A stretch of DNA of 64,000 nucleotides from the NCBI GenBank assembly GCA_017562135.1, contig QEYB01001385.1, positions 186,001-250,000 on the forward strand. The letters run 5' to 3'. The stretch is from Dipylidium caninum (Eukaryota > Platyhelminthes > Cestoda > Cyclophyllidea > Dipylidiidae). Both the position numbers and the translations under genes were made by a program. Positions 33,994 to 46,089 of this stretch are shown one piece after another (within the stretch, counting starts at the first letter, position 1; the number at the start of each line of letters is the position of its first letter). The notes below the pieces were generated by a model, which was not told the origin of the DNA, searched no databases, and saw only the letters and a list, made by a program, of their open reading frames with translations.

Positions 33994-36699
33994 TGCGAGG
34001 CTTGAAATCTTAATGAGCTCTCCGGACGATGTTACTATTGTCAATTAAAACAACGACTAACCATCGGTATATTTAAATAATTTGAAATATTAGACACGAT
34101 CACTTAAGGACAATTTTGCATGTATTTCAATATCAATTTTTGATGGTGACAACAACTTAAAGCTATAACTAGTTAGTCAAAACTAACTTGAGAATTGTCA
34201 AATACGAGAGGTACCACAAGATGTGTTCCTAAAACAATAAACTTGAAAGCTAAAAATTCTTAAAAATAGCCACCAGTCATTTTTTAAGGATTTGATTACC
34301 TCTTTTCTCCGAGGTCAAAAAGAATTCGAAATCCTCCCTTCAGAAGAATCACGAACAAAAATTGAAGTTATCTTTACAAAAAAATTAAAGCGAACCACAA
34401 ATGTGAAACATTTCCCGCCATTATTCATATGGCAACTTTTCTCAGGTAATCCGGTTAACTTTACCTAGCAGAGCACTCCTTCCAAACATCACTCTTGGGG
34501 TGACTATACAGAACAAAATTTATACAAGCTGAGTGATATTAGGACCCTCACCTAAATTGCGGATTTATGAATATTCCTAGCAATCCGAAGTGACTCCTCG
34601 AAAGCAGGCTACCTCCAAACCAAGAATTAATAAGACTAAATCTACTATTCCTACTAAATCAAACAAAAATAATTTTGCCTTCCCTTTTCCATTGTGCTCA
34701 TCCATTCCATGTTCTCCAACTGTTAATTACGCGATCGAAGGAGACGACTTGATGAGCTTTACGTAATAAAATCCATGGAAATGAAACTAATATTCTTTTT
34801 GTGTCATTTCGTATATACTTTTATTACCAATAGTGAAGTCGCATCCATAAATTCAATTTTCTTCGTTTTTTGCAGTGCCTTTTATCTGGTTACCAGGCTC
34901 TTGCTTCCCCTTATTTATACCCTTCGTCATGGTCCGAAATTTGGCATAAAGGACTCAACTTCCATTTTCAATTCTCAGTGAAAGTTGCATACACCAGAGA
35001 GTGTATAGATGCTTTCAGGGTTGAGCCACATGGCTCTTACATGTTTATTTTAGGTGTATGTGGGACCTTACTTCTTCTTCATCAACATTTAAGCAAGTGA
35101 CAGAAAAACCTCACCGAATACACGCACCCGTTATTCGTTGATAGGTAGATATACAAAATGTCATAAGTTCAGAAAATAAAATTCTGTAGGTTTTATTAAT
35201 GCCGATATTCATGCCAATATATGAATCAATAAGTTATCCTCGTGTAAAATTTGTCCCTAAGGAATAACTAAGGTCTAGTCCATGTCAAGGAAAAACACCA
35301 TAACTTTATATGGCAATGCGATCTATGACATCTCTACAAATGCGAGAGTCGATGAATACTATCAAGATTGTATTATGTCCCCCTGGGTTTTTTGATGCAA
35401 ACAGTGTTTTTGCTACCATGCTAAATCCTGGACATATGACAGAGCAGTTTTGTGAATTCTCATTTGGTATGCAGTCGAGAAGACGACGCGATGATATATT
35501 GTTTCTTGTTCTTCGTTATGTAATGAAAATTGTTGAGGTTGACATTAAGGAAGTATCAATTCATTTCACTGCTCAATATTTTGCCCATGAATCTCTATTA
35601 TTAAGGCCTCTTAAAACTCTCTATTAACACAGACGTCAAAATGCTGCCGAATAACTTCAATATTAGGGCATCAAAATATACATTTGTTTGAAGTGACAGG
35701 TGTTTCGACCTTGATACTCGTCTGGGCAAGATATTTTCTAACATATAAAAAATGTAATTTTCGTAAGCGCGGCCATCCACGTCATATAGAAACGGAAATT
35801 AACCTTAAGATATCGTAACGTACCTTTATATTGCGTTCTTACTTTAGCGTGAACTCACTCTTCGACATTGGCGAGTCATAACACATCTTTCCCCTGTCCA
35901 CTCTCTCTATTAAGTATAAATGCAACGCATCCTGGTTTGTATAGGGACGCTTTTAGCCAGTGTAGGAATGAACCTAATCGACACCAATATTAGTTGCGAC
36001 TTTGTTAACAAATCACAAAAGTGGATGGTGTTTTACCACTTACCTTGCAAAAATCTTCGATCAAGCAGCCTCAGTGAACTGCTTTAACAAAGACAATATA
36101 TGCATTCATTCAAATCTTGGTTTCTGTCGGTCATTTGTGAAATACACCAATGTCACCACCAAAATTTCATATTGACACCTTATAGATTTATCATGGGAGA
36201 AATGATCCCAGGTGTGGCAGCTTCTCATTTACGTTATGTAGGAGCGTTATATATTGAACCGAAAGAGTAGCTTATCTAGATTTTATAGAATATTCGCAAT
36301 TCTACGAATACGATTGGGAAATGTGTGCGGTGTTCCCAATGCTATTCATTTCGTGAAAAAAAGCGCTAGTGACGTATGAAATGACCGGTAGGTGATTGTT
36401 GCTGCGAGATCATGACACAACATACCAGAGATAAGAAGTTTCGAGATATTCGATATGTCGCCAGACTTCTCTAAATGTTGCATTTGTGTTTGGGTTACTC
36501 GTAGCTATTATTCTCCGTGAAGAATGAAAGCAAGTACCTCTTGATTGGCCCGAATTTAATTAGTTCACTAAAGCCTTGACTTTTCAATAACCACATTATT
36601 AGGAGCGCCTTTTTCAGGCTTTCGACCAATGGACTTGCCACTGCTATAACCTTGAAGTTTCATGTGGTCGCGTGTCTTCGTCATGTCCCTAGGTTTGGC
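33994..36699. other. Divergent intergenic region between SOD1 and RNase Z
   Basis: 2.7 kb separating two outward-facing genes, so it should hold both promoters. AT-rich; I see no clear TATA box or coding frame. A ttttcag acceptor at 36611-36617 could be the trans- or cis-splice site for the RNase Z 5' UTR. Confidence 0.6.
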
Positions 36700-36893
36700 A
36701 TGAGCTCTGTCCAAGGTATTCTGCGAGTTGTTCGGCTCACTAAGTATATGATGGCACCCTCTTCACAAATACATGTCACTGTCGTGGGAACAGGAGCTCC
36801 TGGGACACCAAAAAGTGTTCTTATATGTACTGACTCAACACGATATCTCGTTAATTGCGGAGAAGGCACACAGCGAATTTTAACAGAGCATAA
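36700..36893 (+). CDS. ELAC2: RNase Z exon 1 (N-terminal MBL half)
   Basis: [18 protein letters not shown] is basic and could serve as a mitochondrial leader; then [20 protein letters not shown] and [12 protein letters not shown]. The exon ends in an AA that the next exon completes to Lys, before GTAATT. Confidence 0.88.
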
Positions 36894-39800
36894 GTAATTG
36901 CATCGGTTTTTTATTGATGAATTTAGATCGAAGGCCTCCAAAATTCAACACGTTTTCTTTACAAGAATGTCTTGGAGGCACTTGTCCGGTCTTCTTGGCA
37001 TTGCTCTGACTGTCAGGACTGCTGGTGTCAAAAAGATGTTTGTCCACGGTCCTCCTAATGTTGTACGTCTGTATAAGTATTTGTTTTTATCTGGAATCTT
37101 TACCAAGTACTTTACTCCTGGATGTTTAAGGTGGAACTAATGAAATTGACTCGTCACTTTGCCGATGCGTCGACGACCGAAGTTGGTAAACCCAGACTTT
37201 TTCAAAAAACAAATTTCTCCTTATAGTACAAAGTGATATCTTGGATAAACCTTTGATTGACAACGATTTCGTCATAACTGCATTCAAACTTAATGAGGAG
37301 ACATCGTTTGAACCCTGTGCGTCCCTTCCCAAAGAATTTTGACACACTCAGTATTCATAATGGTTAAATCGGATTTTTTGAATTTTAAGGTACCAAAGTT
37401 GGTCGAAAGGAAGGCTCTCCTAACAGTGAGCCAGTATATGCCTATCTGTTTAGAGTGAGTTGCATTTTTTTCATCAGTGCGCATTAACTTAGAGTCTGAA
37501 GTCGAACCGCAAGCTGGATCCATCAAGGTGCATTGCCTGCGGGATACCCAAGTCAGTCACATTTCTCGCTCTATTTATAACTATTTCTTGTTTACCTACA
37601 CAGATTTTTACTGTTTTTATTTGCTTCACGCATTTCTCAATTTAGTAATCTCCATTGTGGGAAATTTGGTTCCTTTTTTTAATGCTTTGCGGTTGAGGAT
37701 AATGTCACATAATTTATGGGTTCTCTTCGAGGCGAATTAAATTTTAACTAAAATATAATTTTACTGATTTGGCTTTAATTGTAACATATATCAAAGATTT
37801 ATGATAGCTAAAATCGCTTTGGTGCGTTATATACAACTTGTAGGTTGCGGTTTCGTGATGTTTAGAAGTTGGAAACCATAAATATCTTGAATCCAAGTTA
37901 TTTGATGTCTGACATCTATAGGTTCTCATGTTTGAATTTTCCTTCTGATGAGTAATTTGGTACTAATTGTTTTATACGTATAGATTTAGATGATACGGGC
38001 TTGAGCACGGTTTGTATTCTTTATGGAGGATTGTCTCCTTTCCTAAGATAAAATTGGGTTTTTGTTTCCTGAAGAATTGCCTTCCTTTCATTTAACAGTG
38101 ATATTCTGCATTCTTCCAAAATCCGCCAACTCATCGAGGGACATCCACTTACTCTAGATAATGGCCGTGTTGTAAGTTGATTCACTTTCCTCGACTTTAT
38201 TCATAGGACAGAATTTTCGCATTTGGTATATATTTTCATTTTTTTATGTAAAATTAACAGATTTTGCCTGAAGATGTTACAGATGAACCAGTTGCGCCCA
38301 GAAATATACTGTGTGAGTCGGAGAGTATATTTCGTGATTATTATTACTTAAGAAGATTAATCATATTATCCTGTAAAACTATCTTACTAATAAAAAAAGA
38401 TCTTTTAATTCTCAATGTGACAACCTAATGTGAAATATTGATTACCTGGCATTAATTTTCCTCTACTACGGAACTAGAAAGTTGAATACGGTCTCTTATC
38501 ATAGAACTGGTTTTGGTTTCTGTTTGTTGAATCAAATGTGTTCACTGTTGAATGGAAGACTGAGAGTCTTAAAAATATTCTTCGACCCTATAGTACTCGA
38601 GTGTCCCCACGAATCCTACATTCCACGCTTTCTTCATGCTGATCAACTTTTCAACGCTATCGAGGCCCTTCAAGTTGTTGACGTCGGTGTTAGAGGTACT
38701 GTGCCGGGCATCACTCTGGCCATCCACTTTGTTCCTCCTGGACTTTTTGAATCTCCCTCCTATCAGGTCTTAGTTGCTCGGTATGTTTGTTTTTCATGGT
38801 TTCTCACTTCAAGAGTTTTATTTGGAAGAAATTTCTAACAGCTAAATAATGACGTACAAATAGCTGTTTTTATTATTCTTTTGACTTTTAACTTCTCTTC
38901 AAAACCCAATGAATCTTTGCTATTCTATTTAATGATGGCTTACGAGTCAACACTCAAACCATTACACCACTCCAAAATCAGCACATGGAGTCAAGTAATT
39001 TTGTGTGTTACAATTAGGCTTTTTTAACGTGAAAATAGGTATTGAGTTATTACTACCCGTAACTGGATTTTAAATCGACCCACAGATATGACTTGATTTG
39101 TGGGAAGAAAAGGAAGGAAAGTGTTTTGCATCTGAGATTAGGTATTACGGAAATTATTTAACTTGTAGTTTACAACTTCGCAACTTCCCACTATTTGATA
39201 ATTGATATTTTTCTAAACTGCTTTTCTGTATGCTTCTGTTACGTTGAAATTATCACGAGCTATTCAACTGTGTTTTGGGTTTATGGTGGTGGCCCCGATA
39301 TAATTACAATTTTCATAGGTTGTCGGATCTCAAGCTTGGGTTTGCGTAAGGTTTCTGCTCAAAAATAATTTCAGTAGTGAAAGTAGACAAGCGATCTTAT
39401 TTGACATTAGCAATAGCCACAGGTTCAATTGCTTGGGAGCGTCGGAATTTTAATATTTTTAGCCAAATTGGCCCTAACAAATTCATGGCGTCGGCATAAT
39501 TCTGCAGTCTAATCTTGGGAGAAGTAATTTGATCATCCATTAAAATAAATATTGGGGCGAGAAAACTTAAGTTACAAAGAGAAATACTTTTTACTCAAGG
39601 CTCCATTTATGGTTTTGTCTTGTAATTTAATAATTTAATTCAAAAACTCACTACTGAAGTGTTGAATTACCTTCAGTCTAAATCAATTCGGCCAAAACGA
39701 AGAATCTAGTAAGCTGGTGAAGAACAATGGTGACGCTACCACATATTTCGGTGACAATGGTCTCCATCACCTTGTTTTGGACGGTTCTAGCAGTAGACGC

Positions 39801-42800
39801 TGTTGTCCTCCCGTGATGGGGATCTTTAGCCAATCCATTATCCTGAACACCCATTTCGACAACACCCTCTATCCCAAGCTGATGGCACTCCGTCACCCTG
39901 AGGTACGTTATTTTTTGGGAGCAGTAAGCTCAATTTATTTTGACTTGCTCATTTCTTAATCTTTTCTGTTGTATTCCCATATAGCCGAGGATTGATTTGT
40001 CCCATGTTAAGCCATTTTCTCAGGTCGTTTTTGCCGAACCAATGATGCGATACTTTCTTCGCGCACACAACGGGTTCAACATGTGAGCTAATTTGTGAAG
40101 TTCAGTGTTTCCTTAGAGCACCCAGAATTAGTTCCGTCGTAGTGGAACAACATAGTGAATTTGTTTTAATAAGGCATTCACGTCTTCTAAAAATATGCAA
40201 TAGTTATTAAAGTGAGGCTAATTTTATTAAGGCATAACATGGAAAGTCGATGTTCATTACTTGCAGAAATATTTTCACAAACCCCAATATTAGTATATAT
40301 TATATGTATACAACTGTTATTTTTAATGGTAACAAGTCTGAATTTGATTTGGCATTTGACTTCCCCTAGCGAACATTGTATAGTTCTTGATGAAAAGGAG
40401 TTGCTTCAACAGGGCTTTGACCCACTCTACGTCTCTGAAGCTGAAGCCGAGGAAGCTTTCAAGAGGATGCGTTCTAACCTTGAGGAGGTCATTGCCAAAA
40501 GATTAAAGGGTTAGTCCTTCTGGTTCTTATTTCTTTGAGGATAAATTGTTTTTATTAGAAATAATAACTGGGTTGAGTATCATGCTATAGACATTTCGTG
40601 GTCTTATAATGCTATTTCTTTCAAATTTATTCGTCTTCTAAATAACTCAACGATTTCACTACGTGATTTGTATAAACAGTCGTGCTTTCTTCCGTTTCCT
40701 GTAAAATTATCAAACATTTTGAGAAAACTCCTCCCCCTCCTCCTATCCCCTTTAATGCTAACTGGCACAAAACGTGACAATAACCAACACCTCCGCAACC
40801 ATGTTTTTGCTCGTAGACGGGGTCTCTTCCCCGATTGAGAGGTTGGAATGGCCAGAATTCACCTTTCTGGGGACGGCTTCTTCCTCGCCCAGCAAGTATC
40901 GCAATATCAGTGCCATCCTCGTCCGCCTCAGGTGCGCTCTTACCATTTAAGCTTATCTTTCTCCTCTGCACATTTCAATTCTCTAACACTGATAGTGCCG
41001 GACTGCTGACTATTTGTTATTTGTATCGTGGTATGTACTCCCAAACACGCTTCAACATGTACATAAATTTAGCACCTAAATGTCTGCAAATGCATACCCC
41101 ACCTTTCTGTCTGTTTCCACCTACTTTCATTGAGTTTGTCTTTCCTCCATACCAGTGCAGACAATTGTATTCTACTTGACTGCGCAGAGGGCACATTGAA
41201 CCAACTTTACGCTCTCCATGGAATTGAGGAGACTCACCGTCTTTTACGTGGCCTCCGCCTCATTCTTATCACTCATATGCATGCTGATCATCACGGAGTA
41301 AGTGAGTAGTTCCATTTCATTAGGTGAAAGCAATGTATATTTTTTTGAGAAATCGAGACAACTATCTTAGGTCATTCAAGAGCAACTCAGGGAGCCTGTT
41401 TTTTTTTAAAACAACCGCGAAGCATATTGCTACCCATAGTCTTGTGTTTCGGGATTTTAGAGCCAGTTATTTGCCTCGACAGCCGATTTTGATAAAATTA
41501 ATTTCTCTCGTACGGTGGCATTAAGTTTTTTTTTGTTTTTATTCTCTCGATATCGTGTACATAGTTTAGACTTCCTTCATTTCGCATGGGCTTATACAGA
41601 AGTCATTTTCATGGTTAGCATGAACCTTTCCAACTTCATACATTGTTGCAGAAAAATACATTAATTATCTGATCTTCTACTAAACGCTTTTTGCACCCTG
41701 TATTCGAAGGCACCCGAATAGATGCAACTGTATTGTATTCCGTCAAATTATCTTTCTTTTGATCATATTGCCAAACATCGAACCGGTTTTTTACTCTAGG
41801 GCGTGATGACAGTAGCTCGAAAGGTTTACGATTTGACTAGAGATAAAGGAAGTCTTGCAGTCCTGGCGCCACCACCCTTCCGGAAGTGGGTCAACAGCTA
41901 TACCGACCTCTTCCAGGAAACCACCACTGGCAATCATATTCGTCTTTTCGCGATCAACTCCATATATGAGCCGTCGTCCCAGCCACTCTCCGCTACTCCG
42001 TTCAACAAAGACGGTGCAGACGCGGTCCCCACCACCCACCGTCAGTCCAATCTGGCGCCTTCGACAATCCGACGAGACGCTAGTCAAGGATTGGAAACAG
42101 CTACTTGCACAATTGCGACTCAAGGTCTGGTTTAGCTCGACAAGTCCAGTTTTGCTGTTACTGTCGTCCTTCTCTTTTTTCACTTTTTGTTCTAGAAAAT
42201 TTATTTTCCAACACTTTTTGCCAGCCTTTTATGTATTTGATGATCATCTAGCCAATAAGCATTAATTTTTTTCGATATCATTCATTTGTCCTTGAGCTTA
42301 CTGCATTACTGACAAGGTGGTCAGCTCTAAATTCCTGAAGGTTTTGTCCGAGGACGTTAACGTTGGTAACCTCATCACTTTTTACTTCTTGCAATTTTAT
42401 TAAGTAAAATATAAAATATTCTAAATTTTTTCCCACATGTCCATTCCCAGTCTGATTGGTTGAAGACGTGGTCCAGTAAGCACGTTGGTGGTGAGGTCAA
42501 GTTTGGTTGTCAACACTAGTTTTCGGTTAAAATAAGCCTGTTTTAGTGAGTAGAAATATATCAAGGCTAAACAGTATAGGGTCTTTTGCATCACTGTATG
42601 CAATTTTTATTCGATCAAGGGTTGGAGGCAAACGAAGCAATGAAAACAACTAATGACATTTAGGGCGGTGTTCAAAAAGTTTACAAATGGAAATAGGAAT
42701 CTCGAATACGTTGAACGAAAGGAACGTCCTCACAAGTAGAAGATGATATTGCGAGGGCGATGACGGATTTAAGTCTTCGTCATACTGTTGGGAGATAATC

Positions 42801-45800
42801 ACGAAAGTTTGGTTCTCTGTGGTCTGAAATTCAGTTTCATCTACATCGTATAGGGAAAGTGTATAGGCAAAGAATTTGGGTGCCTCATAAACTGACAGAG
42901 GCGGCACTCAACCAACGGCGCAGTATCTGCGTGTCTCCTTTGTCACGGTATGAAAATGGTCTGTTTTTTGGGACTAAATGTAAGTGGGAATGTGAAATGG
43001 GTGCTATACAATAATTCTGCACGAAAATAACAATATCTTTCTCACAAAGAAGTACCTATGTCGACACCTAAACCAGCTCTAACAATAAAGAAGGGCAGAA
43101 AACTTTAAAAATGTCGAAGGGAAAACACAGTGGAAGAAGTTTTTCAATGGAAAACCGAGGGACTTTTATAAAATGGAAACGATAACTCCCTTGATACTGG
43201 CAAAAATGCTAAGAAATGCTGAAATTCCTTTAACAAATGAATATTTTTCTGCAACATAGAAATTTTATTTCCTTTCCGGTTTACCTAATGTTTACTATTT
43301 TTTTTGTGCACAAGTTCTATCTTCTGTTTGCTACAATCTTCCTTAATATTGGCCCAGGGTTTCCGATCGACTTAAGGAAAACTGCGATGCTCTGGCAATG
43401 TCCCCTTTAGTAGCAATTTTTTCTGAGTATTTTTGAGTGTTCCCCTATCGAAACAATATAGAAATTTGGTGTCTCGAATGAGTCTTGGCACCTTAACTGA
43501 GGATATTACCTTATCAGCGCATTCTTATAGCTTTTTTATGTAAACTTATGATATGGTCAACGAAATCTGTAGTCTCTTTGGATTTTTATAGGAAAAAAAC
43601 CGGCTTTCCTCAAGCTTTACAGACTTGGTTTACGCAAAATAACAAAGTAATTAGGCAGAGGTCTGTGATGTCTTTAATCTGTCTTTCAGATTGAACCAGT
43701 TCGAGTGCCGCATACTGGCACATCATGGGCCTTTGTTTTAACACAGACAAGAGAGGAAGGGTCGACTGAAGATATGGAGAAGGCAGGACTCTGGAAGGTG
43801 GTCTACTCGGGGGATACCCCGCCCTGTTCGCAGTTGGCTGAGGCCGGCAGGGACTGCGATCTTCTCATTCACGAGGCCACTATGGGCGATGGTTACGAGG
43901 AACAAGCTGTGGCCGCCCGACACAGGCCAGTCTACCTGCACATTTTATCTCTCATTTTTTTAAACATATTTCGGGTATAAACATCGAATCAAGAGTATTA
44001 CGGGAGATAGGTCAGAATACTCGGGACAAATTCTAAAATTAGAAATGTTTTGCTTCATCTCTTCCAAATTTTTTTGGAGAAAGTGTTTACATTTTCAGAG
44101 CTATGATATTTTCCTGTCTTTTCTTTATTCTTCACCTCTAAGTTCTCCCTTAAAAAAAACAAAAAAATTTTAACTGTCAGTTTTGATACTGACTTTTTCG
44201 GAAATTATTCTATTCCATGTAAGTATGAAGAGAGGACTTACTGATATTTTGGAGACGGGCAAAAATCCACTCGCTTTTCACTCTTCATTATACTCACGGT
44301 AGTAAGCGGGAAGACATAGAACTTGATCGCGAGACTACTTTGCCTTAGTTTTATGGCACTCCTAGTTTGAATCTCGTGGAAGGGTTAATTCCATCTTCCT
44401 TATTATGTAGGGATCGAGCTTAAGAGGGATGGAAAAAGTTATGCTTGTTTACAAAGCGTCCTACTTGACTAAATACTCCCTTTCTTGTGAGAAACAGCCT
44501 TCTCTGATTTATATGAACTCCAAAATTACAACGTTCACCCATTGGTTTCATTGGAGTTTTAATAATACCCAAAGATGGTCCGATTGGTTATTTGCCAAGG
44601 TCACTGGTGGGATATTGCCTTGCATCATCTGGAGTAGTTAAGCCATAAGCTTTGATTTATCAACAACTGATTAACACGATCGGTATGTCGAGGGCCTTAA
44701 TACTCGCTTACCACTTTTGTAGCACGACTAGCGAAGCAATTTCGATTGGGAGGCTGATGCGTGCCAAGTTCATTCTACTCACTCACTTCAGTCAGCGTTT
44801 CTCTCGTTTACCCAGTTTCGACACCTTCCAGGAAAATATTGCACCCGCCTTTGATTTTATGCGGGTGAGTGCCTCTTTACGCCTTCAAACTTTGCGCTGT
44901 TTATCTATTCCCCTTGTTTCTCATCTTACGTTTTAGTTAGTTTGACCTTAATGGCAGATGCCAACTTGAGTAAATTTGTTACTGCAAAAAGAAATAATGC
45001 CGAGTTCCATGAATAGATTTAGTATGTCTTATCATCCATATTATTGCAAAATCCTAGCTACTTTCACCTTGATTGAGGTGGTTTTGGGACACCCTTTTAT
45101 TACTCTTATGTGGCGTCTTTCATAACTATATTCGTTAATTCGAGGTAGACTAACGGCAAAAACGATCTTTCATAGTGCTAAGATATCTGGGGTTTAGTGT
45201 TTGTGCACCTCGTACATCATTCCTCTCTCCCCCGACGCCTAGCTCGCAATTTGAGTATCTGTTAACCAGTCTATGTATTTTCCTTCGGTCGTGAAGTTAG
45301 CGGCCTTTGACTTGGCAAAAGTTTTTCGACCTTTTCTCTGTAATATCAGTGAAGAGCCTATTTTATTCACTCATATCATTGGGCTACCATCGTAGTGGTC
45401 AAAGAAATAAATTAGTCAAGCTGACTAGCAGCCTTGTTTATGGCGTGAGGAAGCTGAACTGGCACTGCTTTGGGCGCCCCGTCAACTACCAACTACCAAA
45501 TCGGAGTGTGTCTATCGTTTAACTTGCCTGGATGTCAAAAGTTAGGATGTTTTAAACTTCTCGTCTGCCGGCGACATGATACTGTATTCACAGGCTCATG
45601 GTACGAAAGAAACCTAATTTTATCTTATTTGCGAAAGCTAAAGATCGGCTTTAAGGAATTCCTGGTCCTGCTTTTTGGATGTAGACTTAATTCAAAACAT
45701 TAAATTACAGGCCATGTTTACTGAGTTCGACAGTATCTTTCCATGGTCTGTTTTACTTTTTCGTAATTTCAAGTATCTGCACTTTCCTCTCGGCGACGTG

Positions 45801-46089
45801 GACGTTAATTCTAAACTGAAGTCTAGACCACGAGTCTACTTTTTTTTCTGTGCCTCTCACTCATGCACAGGTGAAGTTAGGAGAACTGTGGAAGCTGCCC
45901 TACTTCCTGCCTTTCTACAAGTACGCATTCGCGCGACACTGGGATCTATTGCAAACCCGCGCCGACGCCAACCATCAGCGGAGAGCCCGTGCAGAGGAAG
46001 CCCTCGAAGAGACACGTTCCGTTGTCTCAAGGGCTCTCGGTACTGACGCTCAGCCCGCAAAGACGGCCTCCCATCGAACTCCTCGATAA
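36700..46089 (+). CDS. ELAC2: Ribonuclease Z, long form (ELAC2 family)
   Basis: Endonuclease that removes 3' trailers from precursor tRNAs in nucleus and mitochondria. Long forms carry two metallo-beta-lactamase halves; only the C-terminal one is catalytic. Exons read: 36700-36893, 36927-37123, 37227-37316, 37390-37425 (end uncertain), 37478-? (end unknown), 38099-38171, 38261-38312, 38567-38780, 39710-39902, 39985-40082, 40370-40509, 40817-40931, 41156-41297, 41800-41972, 42046-42124, 43690-43925, 44723-44864, 45871-46089. N-half: [33 protein letters not shown]-half: [29 protein letters not shown], the metal motif [46 protein letters not shown] chosen at 36700 because upstream ATGs meet stops; stop TAA 46087-46089. 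Two internal stretches remain unsettled. Confidence 0.93.
36927..37123 (+). CDS. ELAC2: RNase Z exon 2
   Basis: Follows a 33-nt intron. [20 protein letters not shown] and [20 protein letters not shown] match the N-half of long RNase Z. The donor was taken as gtttaag at 37124, because reading through gives a stop at 37138. Confidence 0.8.
37227..37316 (+). CDS. ELAC2: RNase Z exon 3
   Basis: [20 protein letters not shown] between ccttatag and gtgcgt, phase 1 in and out. Confidence 0.7.
37390..37425 (+). CDS. ELAC2: RNase Z exon 4 (3' border uncertain)
   Basis: Starts after gaattttaag at the end of a 73-nt intron: [11 protein letters not shown]. Reading on gives [10 protein letters not shown] to a strong GTGAGT at 37455, but that donor does not fit the phase of the next exon; GTGAGC at 37426 does. 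Confidence 0.5.
37478..37589 (+). CDS. ELAC2: RNase Z exon 5 (3' border uncertain)
   Basis: Starts after tttttttcatcag: [20 protein letters not shown], which fits the linker strand of long RNase Z. The end is a guess: gtttac at 37590 is the only phase-2 donor seen. Confidence 0.4.
38099..38171 (+). CDS. ELAC2: RNase Z exon 6
   Basis: [20 protein letters not shown] between catttaacag and gtaagt, ending in phase 0. Confidence 0.75.
38261..38312 (+). CDS. ELAC2: RNase Z exon 7
   Basis: [17 protein letters not shown] between aaattaacag and gtgagt. Confidence 0.75.
38567..38780 (+). CDS. ELAC2: RNase Z exon 8
   Basis: [17 protein letters not shown] and [15 protein letters not shown] match the family (ECP.ES, V.HM.P). 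The acceptor gagag at 38562-38566 has a weak pyrimidine tract but fits the phase. Confidence 0.78.
39710..39902 (+). CDS. ELAC2: RNase Z exon 9
   Basis: [20 protein letters not shown], then LVLDG and [19 protein letters not shown], ending at gtacgt in phase 0. Confidence 0.85.
39985..40082 (+). CDS. ELAC2: RNase Z exon 10
   Basis: [20 protein letters not shown] and [11 protein letters not shown] between ccatatag and gtgagc. Confidence 0.85.
40370..40509 (+). CDS. ELAC2: RNase Z exon 11
   Basis: [18 protein letters not shown] and a charged helix ([20 protein letters not shown]) between ttcccctag and gttagt. Confidence 0.85.
40817..40931 (+). CDS. ELAC2: RNase Z exon 12 (start of catalytic MBL half)
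   Basis: [20 protein letters not shown] then [11 protein letters not shown]; the P.K.RN motif is typical of RNase Z. Ends at gtgcgc. Confidence 0.9.
41156..41297 (+). CDS. ELAC2: RNase Z exon 13 with HxHxDH motif
   Basis: [20 protein letters not shown] and [21 protein letters not shown] is the zinc-binding histidine motif of the active half. Donor gtaagt. Confidence 0.95.
41800..41972 (+). CDS. ELAC2: RNase Z exon 14 (3' border uncertain)
   Basis: [45 protein letters not shown]. The frame stays open to 42135, but the conserved sequence continues in another frame, so a splice (or a frameshift) must fall before about 42046. Confidence 0.7.
42046..42124 (+). CDS. ELAC2: RNase Z exon 15
   Basis: [20 protein letters not shown] ending LRLK in phase 0 at gtctgg, which is the phase the next exon needs. 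Acceptor cccaccgtcag. Confidence 0.65.
42125..43689 (+). other. RNase Z intron (1.6 kb)
   Basis: AT-rich; no exon needed or seen between the two phase-0 neighbours. Confidence 0.7.
43690..43925 (+). CDS. ELAC2: RNase Z exon 16
   Basis: [55 protein letters not shown]. The frame of the next exon requires ending at AG before GCCAGT, a GC donor. Confidence 0.85.
44723..44864 (+). CDS. ELAC2: RNase Z exon 17
   Basis: [20 protein letters not shown] then [16 protein letters not shown] and FDFMR; HFSQR is the conserved histidine motif. Between acttttgtag and gtgagt. Confidence 0.92.
45871..46089 (+). CDS. ELAC2: RNase Z exon 18 with stop
   Basis: [20 protein letters not shown], then a charged C-terminal helix ending SHRTPR and TAA. 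Acceptor catgcacag. Confidence 0.88.
   Translation: MKLGELWKLPYFLPFYKYAFARHWDLLQTRADANHQRRARAEEALEETRSVVSRALGTDAQPAKTASHRTPR

Noticed and set aside
37140..37226. In-frame-looking stretch [20 protein letters not shown] in RNase Z
   Set aside because: It would need a one-base frameshift to join exon 2 and ends in a stop that coincides with an acceptor. Splicing from 37124 to 37226 gives a clean join, so this is read as intron.
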